Positions 12,376-24,428 of a stretch of 64,000 bases of DNA are shown one piece after another. Below the pieces are notes generated by a model, which was given only the letters and a program-made list of their open reading frames with translations, did no database searches and had not been told where the DNA came from. The stretch is from Rhinopomastus cyanomelas (Eukaryota > Chordata > Aves > Bucerotiformes > Rhinopomastidae), in contig VXBP01007152.1 of the NCBI GenBank assembly GCA_013400115.1, forward strand, positions 434,001 to 498,000, read 5' to 3'. The position numbers were made by a program, and so were the translations under genes. Positions within the stretch are counted from its first letter, which is position 1, and each line of letters starts with the position of its first letter.

Positions 12376-13000
12376 ATTCTTAGCAGTTTGGGGCTTAGGA
12401 ATACTTCTCAGATTCTGTTTGTTCCTTTGGGGCCCTCAGGATATCACTGAATGTTTCCTCCTCAGCAACAAGGGTCTAAAACATCCTTTCCTTATTTTAT
12501 ATCTTTTTTTAGGGATGCAGCATCACGTAGCATAAGTCCAGAAGCTGGATCTCACTAAATATCTCCTTGCTGAGGATAAAAATACTGCAGCTTCCCAGCT
12601 CTAATACCCTCACCCCTAGAGACAGTCCTGACTGGATGCCCTGAAGCAATGCAGAGTAGACAGAGTTTATTTTTCAGAGGAAAACAAGGAGGTATTTGGC
12701 ATGAAAAAACAACCACCTTGAGATTTATGAGTGTGTTTGCTTCTCTTCAAACACAGCCCTTGTACATCCCACTGCAGGTTTCCCATACTAGTAACACTCC
12801 TACAGAGTTTGGATTACAACTGAAAAACAGTCACACCACCACAGAAATGACTCCACAGCTCACTCTGTCTTGAGGTCTTTTACATCCCTGCAGATAGTTT
12901 TACATTTAGACAGTGATGCTTCATCCCTGCCTGAACATAGGTGACTACACAAGAGCAGGGATGCACGAACTGCTACAGCCCAGCACAGCACTGATCACAC
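12376..13000. other. Unique non-coding stretch
   Basis: No gene or repeat is recognised. Confidence 0.55.
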
Positions 13001-13116
13001 CCCTGGATATGTTCCTGTGGGGCTTGGTCTAGGTGATCCTGCTCTGGCAGGGGGATTGGACTAGAAGATCTTTCGAGGTCCCTTCCAATCCCTAATGTTC
13101 TGTGATTCTGTGATCA
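13001..13116 (+). mobile_element. CR1 LINE 3' end, group A
   Basis: A sense-strand copy limited to the last ORF2 codons (cctggatatgttcctg, then 'cttggtctag' with the TAG stop) and the whole short 3' UTR, ending 'gttctgtgattctgtgat'. It is about 115 bp and strongly 5'-truncated. Confidence 0.95.
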
Positions 13117-15371
13117 AGAAAAGTCAACTTATAACTCGTAAGTGGAAAGTCCCAGCTCAGTTTCTAGGAAGAGGAACGACAGCAAGAGAGGATGCAGGGT
13201 TCACTGCACCTCCCAGCAAACCCAAACCCACAGGTCAGTTTTCTTTGCAGAAGCAAACTGAAGCAAAACACAGTCATAAGGGCTCCTGCTGGAATGAACA
13301 GCAAAGCTCCTGTTGACATTAGGGTTTTTTTTTACTCAGCACTGCTAAGTCTTCCTTTATCTCTTTCTATAAACTCCCAAAATAGCTATAGGAAGTTGAA
13401 ACATGACTAAAAGCCAGACTTTTCCTCTTAAAGCCCAGCTTCCTTCCTTCAACAGTCAGGAGAATTTCAGCCACTCACGTCTGCGAGCAAGGGATTTATT
13501 TGAAGTTCTCCTATTGTTAGGAAAACCCCACCAAAGAGCCCACGGCCCCTGCAGCAGACATCCTGGGTCAGACAGGTCAGTCAGGGAGCGCAGGACCTTG
13601 TTGCTTTAGGATGCTATTTCAGCCAAGAGGGCGGGATGGGAGGATTTACCCTGGCCTCTTACTCTTAAAGAGGCAAAGACTGCCTAGTAATGCTGTGATG
13701 CTGCAGACACATTCACTCACACAGCCCAGCACAGGCAGAATTCCTTCCACTCCTGGCTCCTGTTAACCCCAGAACTGGGACTATTTGGTCTGCTGGACAG
13801 GAAAGCCTGATCTTTGAGCGTGTAGCTGCTCAGTGGCAGCACAGCCAGGCTCCATGTGAGGTGTGAGAGGAGCTGCACGATGCCAGCGTTCGCAGCTGGA
13901 CATCAGCATTCTGGCTGAGGTGCATAAACAGCTTCAGCTGGATCCACTGAAAGCAAAACCCAGGAGCAGAATTCTGCAGCAGAATGAGAGAGAGTTCAAG
14001 GCTGCACATCCGTTCCATAAGTGTCCTTAGAGGACCCATTTCGGGGTACAGAATTTTTTGGGGCAGGAAAGCTTATTTGGTAATGATTTAAAGACAGCTT
14101 TAAAAGTGTTTCCCATTACCAAAGGCGACACCTCTGCACTGAAAACCTAGATTTTGGTGAGTGACATGTTTGGGGAGCAGCACTGAAAAGCCTTACGCGG
14201 TGCCCGAGCGGCTCAGATAGCGTCTGGACAGGCATGCAAGATTTCAGCAGTGATCACAAGGGTTTCCCATTCTTCTTCCAGACAGCTCTTTTCTCTATTT
14301 ATTAGTTCTGGTGCCAATTCATCCTCCCAGTCAGGCCAGAAGGCATGTCGCAGGGGAGCTGGAACTGCTCTGGAGGAGCCGGCAGCTGGGAGCAGCAGCT
14401 GACTCACATTCCTGCACTGGGAATCCCCAGCCTTTACATCTTCTTGAGGCTGATAAAATGTTAATTTCCACAAGCAGGTTAAATTCTCCATAAGTTGAAA
14501 AGACAAGGATTATGCTGTTTCAGGAGCTTTAATCCATCTGGAAGTGTGAGACCAAGGAGAATTACACTAATCAAACAGAAAGTGCTATTTCCCACTTTGC
14601 AAGGCAATGCTGGTCTTCTTCTCTGTTCCTGTGGGCTTCTCAGCCCTACCAAGCAGCCATGGGCACCTCTCCTTTGAGGATGCTATGCATACAAACACTA
14701 TATGCTGCCAACTGCATTTATCCTTGAAAGTCAGGTAAGAAAACCTTCCTGAAAAGGTGCAGACATCAGGAAACCCTCCTGTCATTAAGATCTTAGTTCT
14801 CATTCCAGCCTGCTGCGTTACTTGCCCCTCTGCTCTCAAGATCCTACCCAATGCTGTAACCAGAACACCACATTGTTCAAGCTGTAAAAGCCTCTTGATG
14901 CCTTTACCAGCTAGCCATGGCCACAGCAAGCTCTGAGGAAAGCTGCATCATCACAGAACATGGCCAAAAGTCACAATGAAAGGCTTGCCAAAGGATGCCA
15001 GAGGGAACCTTGGGTCTCATGTTTTCAGAGTCCTACAAGGATGGGCAGCATTGTTAATATCCAGAACAATCCTGAATCCTCTGCTTGATTCTGGTAATTA
15101 CTGGGTCTTGTGATTTGTTGGGGGTCTTACAGGCTATGATAGGGTAAGGAAACTTCAGATTGATAACAGGCAACAGTTTGTCACTTGTTAGATGAGAACA
15201 GGCCAGGACAGTAAAGTGCCACCAAATTCAGGTGTTTGTGCCTCTTGAAGGTGCCACCTGTCTGTTGACATAGCTGGATGCAGCCAAGACACCCACCCTG
15301 CAGTCATCTGCTTCCTCCAGCATCAGAGTATGAACACCTGATGATGGATGAACACAGGTAGCTGCACTGCC
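13117..15371. other. Unique non-coding stretch
   Basis: No gene, tRNA or interspersed repeat is recognised. Open frames are short and unrelated to known families. Confidence 0.55.
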
Positions 15372-15602
15372 GTAGAATTACAGAATCATTAGGGATTGGA
15401 AAGGACCTCGAAAGATCATCTAGTCCAATCCCCCTGCCACAGCAGGATCACCTAGACCAAGTCACACAGGAACACATCCAGGTGGGTCTTAAACATCTCC
15501 AGTGAAGGAGGCTCCACAACTCCCCTGGGCAGCCCCTTCCATTGCTCCATCACCCTCACTGTGAAGAAGTTCCTTCTCATATTTATGTGGAACCTCCTAC
15601 AG
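15372..15602 (-). mobile_element. CR1 LINE, group A, 5'-truncated
   Basis: Antisense copy with an intact 3' end ('agaatcattagggattgg') through 'ttctcatatttatgtgga', then a sharp transition to unique DNA after 'cctcctac'. The minus-strand frame retains RRFHINMRRNFFTVRVMEQW and the terminal HLDVFLCDLV of CR1 ORF2. Confidence 0.95.
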
Positions 15603-16916
15603 CTCATGGGATGCTCCTTTTCCCAGAGGCATAACAATGTGTTTTGAAGACTGTTTTGAGCAGAAGATGTGCAGCACCAGATCTCCCAGAGGCCCTTGGT
15701 CTCCTTTGAAATCAACAGCTCTGCCTCTTCATGCCCTTCAGCAGAACCAGGGTTGGAAATAGAAAGTCAGATCTGGTCTCTCATTAGTTTCCTTTCAATG
15801 AATCCTCTACCACATCTGCACATCCCAGACTGGATGCAAGCTAAGAACACAAACTTCATCGGGGTCTTTGATCCTTGCTGCCCTGGAAAGTCTGGATGCT
15901 GTGAGCAATCAGTTAACACAGACTAGAGGAGCAAAAATGTTGCAGAAAGATCAGGGCCTGCAATCGGCTCCAAATGGATTTGTAGTATCAAAGATATTTA
16001 CTGTGAAATCAAGGAAAGAGAGATCACAGCCCTTCCCTAGCTCAGCACCAGGAGAAAAGGGTTACTCTCCCTCCTAGCTTTGCTTCCTGCAGTGGATCAC
16101 TTCTTGCTGCGGAGCAGCAGCACACAGCCAGAGCCATCCCCTCAGGGACTCCAAAGCAAGTTCTAAGAACTGAAACAACTTGGGTGAAAAGACAAGCCAT
16201 CATGGCATTGTTGAGGTTCAACAGGCAAACCCGGGGAGAGCAGAGAAGGGGGATTTGTCCTCTTCACATTAATTTTTTACTTCCTAGAAATTCACTACAG
16301 AAAAAAAGAACAAGCTGTTCTCCCAGCCCAGGTGCCAGTCCTCAACCCTGCCATTAACAACTAATTTGGCTTAATTGAACAACCTGATGAACCAGTGCCT
16401 GCAGCACTGGCAAAAAGGTATTTGAAAATAATTTATCAGTTCACAGCAGTTTTCTAGCCACGTGGAACATGCTCACTCCTGCTTTGCTGCTGCACTGGTG
16501 TCTTGTTGAGGACTATGTGGACAGTGATGGCAAAGGACTGCTCTGAGCTTTCCACAGCTGGGCAGGTTTAATGCTGGTTATAGGATTTTACACCTGCACA
16601 AGAGTTCACTCGAATGGTGTCATCGTGTCTCCTTGTAATGCTGTAGAGAGGGCTCCAAGCCCTTATTCTTCACTCTGGGTGGAGAGAGAAACTGAGTCAT
16701 GCAAGATAATCACTCTGCAGCTCCACGTTCAGCAAGGCATTTAATGAGATGCTTAAGCCATTCGCCATGTCATAAAGCATTTAGGCTAGTCCTGGGTGGG
16801 ACAAGCCATCAAGCTGTCAGCTGAAAAACATTTTCCAAGGCACTGAGCACTTGGTAGCTCCAGCTGAAATCAAGGGTGGACTTTAAAATAAATTTAATCC
16901 TTTTATTTCCAGCCTC
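15603..16916. other. Unique non-coding stretch, AT-rich toward its end
   Basis: No gene is seen. About 16265-16460 is AT-rich with several TAAT/ATTA cores, and a perfect palindromic E-box CCACGTGG lies at 16458-16465. This may be conserved non-coding DNA, but that cannot be judged from one sequence. Confidence 0.5.
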
Positions 16917-17029
16917 CTAAGTGGCCAAGAAGGCCAATGGCATCCTGGCTTGTATTAGAAATAGTGTGGCCAGCAGAAGTAGGGAGTCTCAGTTGGTAGA
17001 CCATGGGACTCTGAATCCCTGGGGTCATG

Positions 17030-17040
17030 GGTTCAAGTCC
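17030..17040 (+). promoter_or_regulatory. Pol III B-box of the SINE-like element
   Basis: GGTTCAAGTCC matches the canonical B-box (GGTTCRANNCC). It lies in the T arm of the tRNA-like head. The paired A-box near 16987-16998 is incomplete at its 5' edge because the tRNA homology begins there, so transcription competence of this copy is doubtful. Confidence 0.75.
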
Positions 17041-17133
17041 CATGTAGGACATCTTGAAACAGTACTGTAGGCTTATTCTGCTTCAGCAGGGGGGGTTGGA
17101 CTTAGATGAGCTTTCAAGGTCCCTTCCAACCTC

Positions 17134-17167
17134 TGACATTCTGTGATTCTGTGATTCTGTGATTCTG
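17134..17167 (+). repeat. ATTCTGTG tandem tail
   Basis: Four successive 'attctgtg'-type units end the SINE-like element. Short octamer repeats at the 3' end are the hallmark of CR1 retrotransposition and replace the poly(A) tail of L1-type elements. Host CR1 sequence resumes immediately afterwards. Confidence 0.85.
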
Positions 17168-17714
17168 TTATTGTCCCCCTGTATTCAGCACTGGTGAGGT
17201 TGCATCTTGAATGCTGTGGCCAGTTTTGGGCACCTCAATACAAGAGAGATGTGGAGGTGCTGGAGCAGGTGCACAGTAGAACAACAAAGCTGGTGAAAAG
17301 CCTAGAGAATAAATCTTCTGAGGAAAGACTGAAAGAGCTGGGGGTCTTTAGTTTGAAGAGGAGGCTGAGAGGAGACCTCATCACTCTCTACAACTGCCTG
17401 AAAGGATGTTGTGAAGAGGTTGGTGCTGGTCTCCTCTCACAAGCAATTAGTGATAGAACAAGAGGGAAGGGGTTCCAGTTACAACAGGGTGGGTTTAGAC
17501 TTGACATTAGAAAAAACTTTTTCACAGAAAAGGTGGTCAGGTGTTGGAATGGGCTTCTCAGGGAAGTGGCTGAGTCACCATCCTTGGATGTGTTCAGATC
17601 ATTTGGATGAGGCGCTGAAGGATCTGGTTTAGGGGTAAACTTGTAAGGTAGGGTAGAAGGCTGGACTTGATGATCCCGGGGTCTTTTCCAACCAGAGTGA
17701 TTGTGTGATTCCGC

Positions 17715-19628
17715 TTTAGTGACTTGAACAGGTGAAAGCACAACAAGCTCAGCGGGGATTTTCTCTCCCAGAGTCCTGGGGCAAGGAGAAACACTACCAA
17801 AAACGAGGCCAAAAAGGTCTGAACAGCACGTGGGATGCCCGTGTGAGCACAAAGGGCTTTTTCTGACCTGCACAGCAGCATGAACTTGTAAATAAACAGG
17901 AAAGGAAAAGCAAAGCTCCCTTTTGCCAGGCTTTTAGGTCTAGAGAGTTGACTCCAGCCTTCTCTCCTCCCGCTATAAAGTGCAGCAGAGGCTATAGCAG
18001 AAGTTACACCTTTCAGCAACCTCATTCTCTTAATGAGCACACCGCAGGGCGACCGACCTGTACAGAGCAATAACGTGCTCTCCAAAACAATGCCTCTCCA
18101 ATTAAGTGCAGCCTGCTCCCTCTGCAAAGCATCAGGTGGGTAAAATACCCCCAAATCCTATTTGTCACTATCAAACAAGACAGTGTTTGCACACTTGGGA
18201 GTAAAGTAAAGATAATTAACTTTTCATATACTTGAAAAAACATGTTCTGCAGCCACCTGATTGCTTTATCATCGTTATTTTTAGTTGTAGAATTATGCAA
18301 AGAGCAATTCAGAGAGCCCAGAGGATTCTGAAGGTTCAATTTAGTGATTTGTAATTGTTTAATTGGACTGTAAACTGGCCCCTGCAGGGAGATGAGCACA
18401 GGTACAAGTATATACTTCACATCTCTACCAAAAAGTGCTAATTGTTGGTTGTGTAAGCAAGAGCTTCTAACCTTCCCCAGCAGCAGCACAGCTCAGCACT
18501 GCTGAGTGCTCAGACTGCATTCAGTTCCAGCTAGGGGATGCACTGCAGTGCCTATAGCTTAGAGTGCACAGATGTATTTACATGCAGCAGAACCCAATGT
18601 GCACCACGAGCAGACCTTGAGGACAGCACACAGGGTAAAAAAACACCCCCACCCCCTGCTTTGCAGTGAGAAAGGAAGAGTTTTAACTCAATTATTTCAT
18701 GTGCTGCATTAAATAGCTCTGTGCTGCTTCGACACAAAGCAGGAGTGTGTCATGTCTTTCTGGTGGAGATGCACACAGTGTTTGGAGGACTGCTCTGACA
18801 ACTCCAATTCAAAACACGTCTGGACAGTTGTTTTGGACACTAGCTAGAAGCTCTACTAAAAATCTTTATGTTCCTTACAGAGGCAGCAAGGCTCTCCAAG
18901 CACAAGACAGGCACGGAGCTGGTCTCTGAGCTGGAAGGTCCAGCCACACTCCTTCTTCTCTCCCTCCCAGCAAGGGTGAATGGGGCAAGGAGAGAAATCA
19001 CTGCAAAAGGGCAGCAGGTGTCTGAGGGAAAGAGGCCAGAGAACCTGAAATTATTCCTGCAGCAAGACTAACCTCCTTGACGAATGAAACACAATAGAAA
19101 GTGCCGACTCTGCTCCACTCTCCATCTGCCTCTCCTCTGGTCATTTCATTTGCCCTTCTTCCTCTCAACAAAATAAAATGAAATGCATATTTTACTGTAA
19201 GCTTCTTTAGAGCACAGGCTGAAAGGGACCAGAGGACTTCCCTAGGGGGAGTGAGCTAACCAGTGATTGCTTCATCCTTTAATTCCAAAGGCCAGGGACT
19301 TTCATTTTCAATTTCCTTTTATCCAGGCTTTTTCATTATGTTCAGGTTGCTCCTCTACACCCTTTAGTGAGTGACAAGTGTGTGCAGGAAGGTGGCAGAC
19401 AGATACCAAGAGCGTGGTCAAATACCAGAAACAAGCATCAAAACCTGCTTTGCAAGCTGAAGGATCTTGATGAGTTTCTAGACAGTCTGATCAAGTTTGT
19501 CACAGCACTGAGCACAGAGCTGGGGCTTCTCACTGTCAAATGTGATTAAAAATATCAAACCCACCCAGGGTATCAAGTAGGGCAGCCCTGCTTCCATCAT
19601 CCATTGGTTAGATGGGACAGGGCAAGGG
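17715..19628. other. Unique non-coding stretch
   Basis: No gene or repeat is recognised. About 18190-18380 is AT-rich, with an ATTATGCAAA octamer-like motif near 18293-18302. It is a reasonable place to look for conserved non-coding sequence. Confidence 0.5.
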
Positions 19629-20074
19629 AAGTATAGAGCAACAAAGATGATGAAGGAAGTGGGACCCCTCCCTTGTGGGGAAAGGCTGAGGGAGCTGGGT
19701 CTCTTGAGCTTGGAGAAGAGGAGACTGAGGGGTGACCTCATTAATGTCTATAAATATGTCAAGGGTGGGTGTCAGGAGGATGGAACCAGGCTCTTCTCAA
19801 TGTCATCTGGTGATAGGATGAGGGGTAATGGGTGTGAGCTGAACATAGGAGGTTCCATATAAATATCAGAAGGAACACCTTCACAGTGTGGGTGACAGAG
19901 CACTGGAACAGGCTACCCAGAGGGGTTGTGGAGCCTCCTTCTCTGGAGATGTTTAAGACCCACCTGGATGTGTTCCTGTGTGACTTGATCTAGGTGATCC
20001 TGCTGTGGCAGGGGGATTGGACTGGATGATCTTTCGAGGTCCCTTCCAATCCCTAATGATTCTAGGATTCTATG
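19629..20074 (+). mobile_element. CR1 LINE, group A, 5'-truncated
   Basis: Sense copy from 'gtatagagcaacaaagatg' through the ORF2 C-terminus (ERLRELGLLSLEKRRLRGDL, then KYVKGGCQEDGTRLFS) to the 3' UTR and tail at about 20074. The frame is broken after 'gtgagctgaac' by loss of bases relative to other copies. The stop context is 'cttgatctag'. Confidence 0.95.
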
Positions 20075-20584
20075 TCATAGTGATACAGGATACAGTCCTT
20101 GACTATCTGCCCGACAGAGGATTTTGCAGAAGATGAACAGCTTGAGAAGTAAACATTACCTCAATGTTTACATTAGCTCCCGATACAGTTCAAGACACCA
20201 CTGACTTTTACAACAGGCAGTTACAGCACAGCCTTCCCAGCAGGGACCCACTTCCTTCCTTCCTCTAGGAGGGAGCAATAATTTACACATTAAGGAAAAC
20301 AGCCACAGCAGTTTAACACCATTCCATGGACCTACCCTTGCATTCACTAACGGCCAGGAAGGCCAGGTCTGATGACATTGGGCTTGACTCAACCACAAGA
20401 GAAAAATCTCACTCCATAAACTTCTGTGACAGATCACTGGCTCCAAGCCAAAGTGCTGACAGAGGACTAACACCCACTGCAGTGCTGTAAGGTGTCACAT
20501 CTACACCATCATCTTCTCCTGTCACTCCTGATTGGCAACAAGTTCTCCAATGAAGTAGATTAACCAGTTAACCTCATATTTACA
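20075..20584. other. Unique non-coding stretch
   Basis: No gene or repeat is recognised. Confidence 0.55.
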
Positions 20585-21020
20585 TAATCATAGAACATTA
20601 GGGATTGGAAGGGACCTCGAAAGATCATCTACACCAGTCCCCCGGCCATAACAGGATCACCTAGACCAAGTCACACAGGAACACATCCAGGTGGGTTTTA
20701 AACATCTCCAGTGAAGGAGGCTCCACAACCCTCCTGGGCAGCCTGTTCCAGTGCTCTGTCACCCTCACTGGGAAGAAGTTCCTTCTCATATTTGTATGGA
20801 ATCTCCTATATTCCAGCTCACACCCATTGCCCTTTGTCCTATCACTAGATGACACTGAGAAGAGCCTGTCTCCATCCACCTGACTCCCACCCTTCAAATA
20901 TTTATAGACATTAATGAGGTCACCCCTCAGTCTCCTCTTCTCCAAGAGACCCAGCTCCCTCAGCCTTTCCTCCTAAGGGACGCACTCCACGTCCTTCATC
21001 ATTTTTCTCCCCACTCTCCA
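20585..21020 (-). mobile_element. CR1 LINE, group A, 5'-truncated
   Basis: Antisense copy with a tail at 20585 ('aatcatagaacattaggg'), one of the longer group A copies here. The minus-strand frame at 20661-20945 preserves EKRRLRGDLINVYKYLKGG, DRLFSVSSSDRTKGNGCELE and the terminal FKTHLDVFLCDLV without a stop, which indicates a relatively recent insertion. The 5' end fades out near 21010-21020. Confidence 0.95.
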
Positions 21021-22353
21021 TCTCTGAGATGTCTGTAACTTACCCCATTCAAGAGAATTATTATCAGGGGTATTTTGAAGCGGCACAGAGCATTGGAAAC
21101 TCCTGACTGTCGGGCAATAGTCAGTGGAGACTTATCCAGCAGATACCACCCCAAGAGAGAAGAACCACTTGAGAACCAGCACTACAGCCAGTATTGATTT
21201 CAAGGGCCCAGACAGTCCAGTCCTACCCAGTAATCACACATTATACACGTCTGAACACATGGACATTCACAGATGCATTTATAGGAACATGCTGAAGTGT
21301 CATTTTATGGGGATTGCTGCATCTCTTCACCAGAGGTCAGCATCCTGTGCTATTTCTAGAAGCTTCCAAACATGGCATAAACATGCAGAAGGGAACTCTT
21401 CGTAATTTTCCTCCATAATTAACTGTCACAAATATTCTGTTGCAATGTCATCATGCAAGTATTCGTGAAAAAGGAACCAGGAATCCCTTTACTGGTCTGT
21501 GAAAGGAAGACTCATCACATCTGTTACATTACATTTAGACAATAATTGAGTGTGTGAAGAACTAATTGCTGTGATATACTGAAACCATCTTGCAGCCCAG
21601 AACTTGCCACCCTTCGTCTTGGTTCCGAGAAGCCTAAACCTGACCTGTATGCGGAGCACTCTCTCAGTTCTTTGTTTCCCCACTGTAGAAACACTTCTTG
21701 ACTTATTATGAATTTTAAAGGCATGACAACTTAGGGAAGTCCCAAAGACTTTGCTTAAGATTTTCATGCCTTGAAATATTTCAGCCTGAATGCTGAAAAG
21801 CCCATGAAAACCCTGAGCTTTTCTCAGCCATCACTAACACACACTTCAGCCTAATGCTCAGTGCTAGCTGCAGATTAAGCAGCAAGGGCAAAGGAAAGAC
21901 ATTGCCAAATGAATACAACGAAATGTGTGCTGCCTTCCAGCCCTGCTCTCCCCATCTCCCATGGCTCTGGACCTGTTAGACACAGCTCAGGATCCAAACT
22001 TAGCCTGAACCCACCCAGGTCAGCCTGGTTTAATGCCACAATCAGGCCAGAAATCTCTTCCTTCCTTTGCAAATAGTGAAATCTCTGTGCAAATAGAGCA
22101 AAAGTAAAGCTTCTGTGGTCAGACCCTCTGCATTTGCTCTAAGTTACAAGCATCACACCCAGGAGCCGCACAGCAAGAAAAAAAGCAGCCAACCACATCT
22201 TACCAGAGTATAAATCCCAAACAATAGATTTAAACTGGTCTAATCCCTTTTTGACTGATCAGAATAGTGTAGAAATGGCTGAGATCTTCCCTCCATTACC
22301 CCACTAAAAGTGAGGTGCTTAACACAACTACTCCCCATTCCCACAGCACACAA
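21021..22353. other. Unique non-coding stretch
   Basis: No gene or repeat is recognised. An AT-rich patch with 'cataattaactg' occurs at about 21415-21428. Confidence 0.5.
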
Positions 22354-22728
22354 TCTAGGGATTCAGCCTGGGGAAGACTCCAGGGGGACCCAATAGCTGT
22401 TGTCCAATACCTGAAGGGGAACTACAGGAAGACTGCAGAGGGACTTCTCACAACAGTACCTAGCAATAGGACAAGGGGAAATAGTTTTCAACTGAAGGAG
22501 AGGAGGTTTAAACTAGATCTTGGGAAGAAGTTCTTCAGTACAAGGGTGGAGAGACTCTGGAATCAATTGCCTGGAGAGGTAGTGGCTACCCCCTCCCTGG
22601 GGGTGTTCAAAGCCAGGTTGGATGATGCCTTGAGAAACCAAGTCTAATTGAGAGGCATCGCTGCACGTGGCAGGGAGGTTGGAGTAGATGTTCTCTGAAG
22701 TCTTTCTCACCTGGGCCATTCCGTGATC
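22354..22728 (+). mobile_element. CR1 LINE, divergent family, 5'-truncated
   Basis: Sense CR1 with a recognisable ORF2 C-terminus (LDLGKKFFSTRVERLWNQLP, then EVVATPSLGVFKARLDDAL). Its 3' UTR differs from groups A and B ('ctaattgagaggcatcgctg'). The tail is degraded ('gccattccgtgatcg'). It represents a separate CR1 family. Confidence 0.87.
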
Positions 22729-24428
22729 GCCCCCGACTTTGCAATGAGCCCAGGCAGTTCCAGGCTCTCTGCTCCCTCCAAAGTTCCCAACAATTGTGTT
22801 CAGCTCAGCCTGCTGCGGGTGAGTCACTGGCAAATCTCTTAGGGAAACCCTTTAAACAAAGTTATACTGGTTTCACCAGCTCAGAGGAAGAAACAGAGAG
22901 AACCTTTGCGCAGTCGTGCCCTGCCTCCCCCCTGCAATTTTTTAAACATCATTTCCTAATCAGTTATTGGGCTGCTGACCCAGCAGAAGGCAGGTAGCAC
23001 TGCAGTGGGAAAGCACTGTCCTAGGAGCGGCAGCATTAAGTACAGGATGGGCTAAAAACCACCACGACCCTCACTCATCCCAGAGCCGTGCAGCGTCACT
23101 GCCAGCTCCTCAAGGTTGCGTGGCCGCACGTCGCCCTGGCTTCTTATGGCAGCGACCAATGCAGCTGCATTTTGGGGGTTCTGCAGTGAGAACTAACGAG
23201 GATTACTCCAGTTTTCCATCTCAGATCAAACCCTTGCTCATCCCAATTTAAAACAGAACTGGCTCGCGATGCAGACCCCCGATAGCTTTGCTCAGGCCCC
23301 CACAACGCCTCTTCTCGCCGTGTTTGCGCAGCGGCAGCCCTGCATGGCAGGGCAGCTCCCTGAAGCAGAAGATTTGATTAACCTCGTTAGCTTGCCTTGC
23401 AGAGCTGCAAATGTTGTTCGACATCATGAAATTATCCAGCCCTATTTAAGGCCCAACTGGAGTGTTTGGCCAGCTGACCTGCCCCAGTAATTAATTCCAC
23501 AAGTAGAAAGAACCCCCAGCTTTCCACCGCCCGGGGTGGTTTGGTCCCTGCTCCCAGCCAGCAGCAGCTCTTTGAGCTTCAGCTACGTGAGCTCAATGTT
23601 TCTCTTTATTTTTCCCCAGAGTCCTCAGACAGGTCTCCATTTCAGTCCTCAAGACTGAGTTGGGTCCAGTTAACCTTCAAAACTACTAAAATACAATAAG
23701 CAGCAACAATTTAATTACTTTTAGGGTGATCTACAAGTTCCAATTGCTGACCAACTGAAGGATTAAGAGCATTATTCTCCAAAACATCTCTGCGAATTAC
23801 AAAGCATCATCGTGGCTGATGTTCAGCATCTGTAAGAGACCTGATCTGCACTGACATCCAGGAAGAACGTTATTACATACCGGTTAGGCCAACGTACTCA
23901 ACACTGCCTGGTCCACTATTTGTATTCTTTAGTGACAAACTGCAGTCCTTCCAGTCTAGGTCAAGACCCAGGTAGGTGCTTCAAGAAGCAAAGCAATAGA
24001 CCTGGCCTGAGAGCCGAGGAGTTTTCTAACCTAAGAACAATACTAGAAGTAGGAGAAAGCCACACTAACACGGCTGTAGGGTTACAGGAGCTACCAGCAC
24101 CTTCAGCTGGACGTGTGCATGCTGTGTGTGGAGGCACTTTCTCACCCACTTCTTGTCTTACTGATTTTTGCTCCACAAACCTCCCCACTGGTTTGCACTG
24201 GCTGCTTCTCTGGGCCCCTTTGGGGCTGCCTGTTGCTTTCCCTGACTCACCACCACAAGCATTCAAAGCTCTTCTGCTGGAGGCACACGCCAAATCAATT
24301 ACAGGAACATCATCCTTCTTAATCAAGGTTAATTTTGGTGGGGAGCATTTTTCTCTGTTGGAATATTGTCAAATGTTTTTAGATCTCCAATTTTATATAA
24401 ATTTAGCCTCCGAATTCTCAAGGAGAGA

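Larger units (their letters stand above)
16987..17167 (+). mobile_element. tRNA-Lys-like head fused to a CR1-like 3' tail: candidate CR1-mobilised SINE
   Basis: The head (16987-17050) folds as a tRNA. Its anticodon loop CTCTGAA (17009-17015) sits on a 4-5 bp stem. Its T arm has a perfect 5-bp stem (ATGGG 17027-17031 with CCCAT 17039-17043) and a 7-nt loop, and includes the pol III B-box GGTTCAAGTCC (17030-17040). The D-arm/A-box region 'ctcagttggtaga' is kept, but the first ~10 tRNA positions are missing. From family knowledge the spacing and the anticodon-arm sequence match vertebrate tRNA-Lys(CTT) best, with CTT changed to CTG. After a ~28-bp linker the tail is CR1-like ('ggttggacttagatgag', 'aggtcccttccaacc') and ends in four ATTCTGTG-type repeats. 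This head-tail design is that of CR1-dependent avian SINEs such as TguSINE1, which has a tRNA-Ile head. It could instead be a one-off tRNA/CR1 chimera. Confidence 0.78.
16917..17714 (+). mobile_element. CR1 LINE (groups B/C type), host copy interrupted by a SINE-like insert
   Basis: Sense CR1 starting at the ORF2 segment 'gtggccaagaaggccaatgg' and ending near 'gattgtgtgattccg'. It is interrupted at 16987-17167. The flanks join cleanly when compared with the uninterrupted CR1 at 32270-32345: left flank ends 'agtagggag', right flank resumes 'ttattgtccccctg'. The downstream frame keeps ORF2 C-terminal signatures, including ERLKELGVFSLKRRLRGDLI and the LDIRKNFFTEKVV block. It is moderately diverged. 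Confidence 0.93.

Noticed and set aside
16987..17050. Functional tRNA gene (anticodon CTG or CTT)
   Set aside because: The first ~10 tRNA positions and a matching acceptor stem are missing, the anticodon is altered relative to the best tRNA-Lys match, and the sequence runs directly into a CR1 tail inside another CR1. It is a retroposed tRNA-like head, not a gene.
17134..17167. CRISPR-like or satellite array of short repeats
   Set aside because: The octamer repeats are the normal 3' tail of CR1-type retroposons. There are no spacers.
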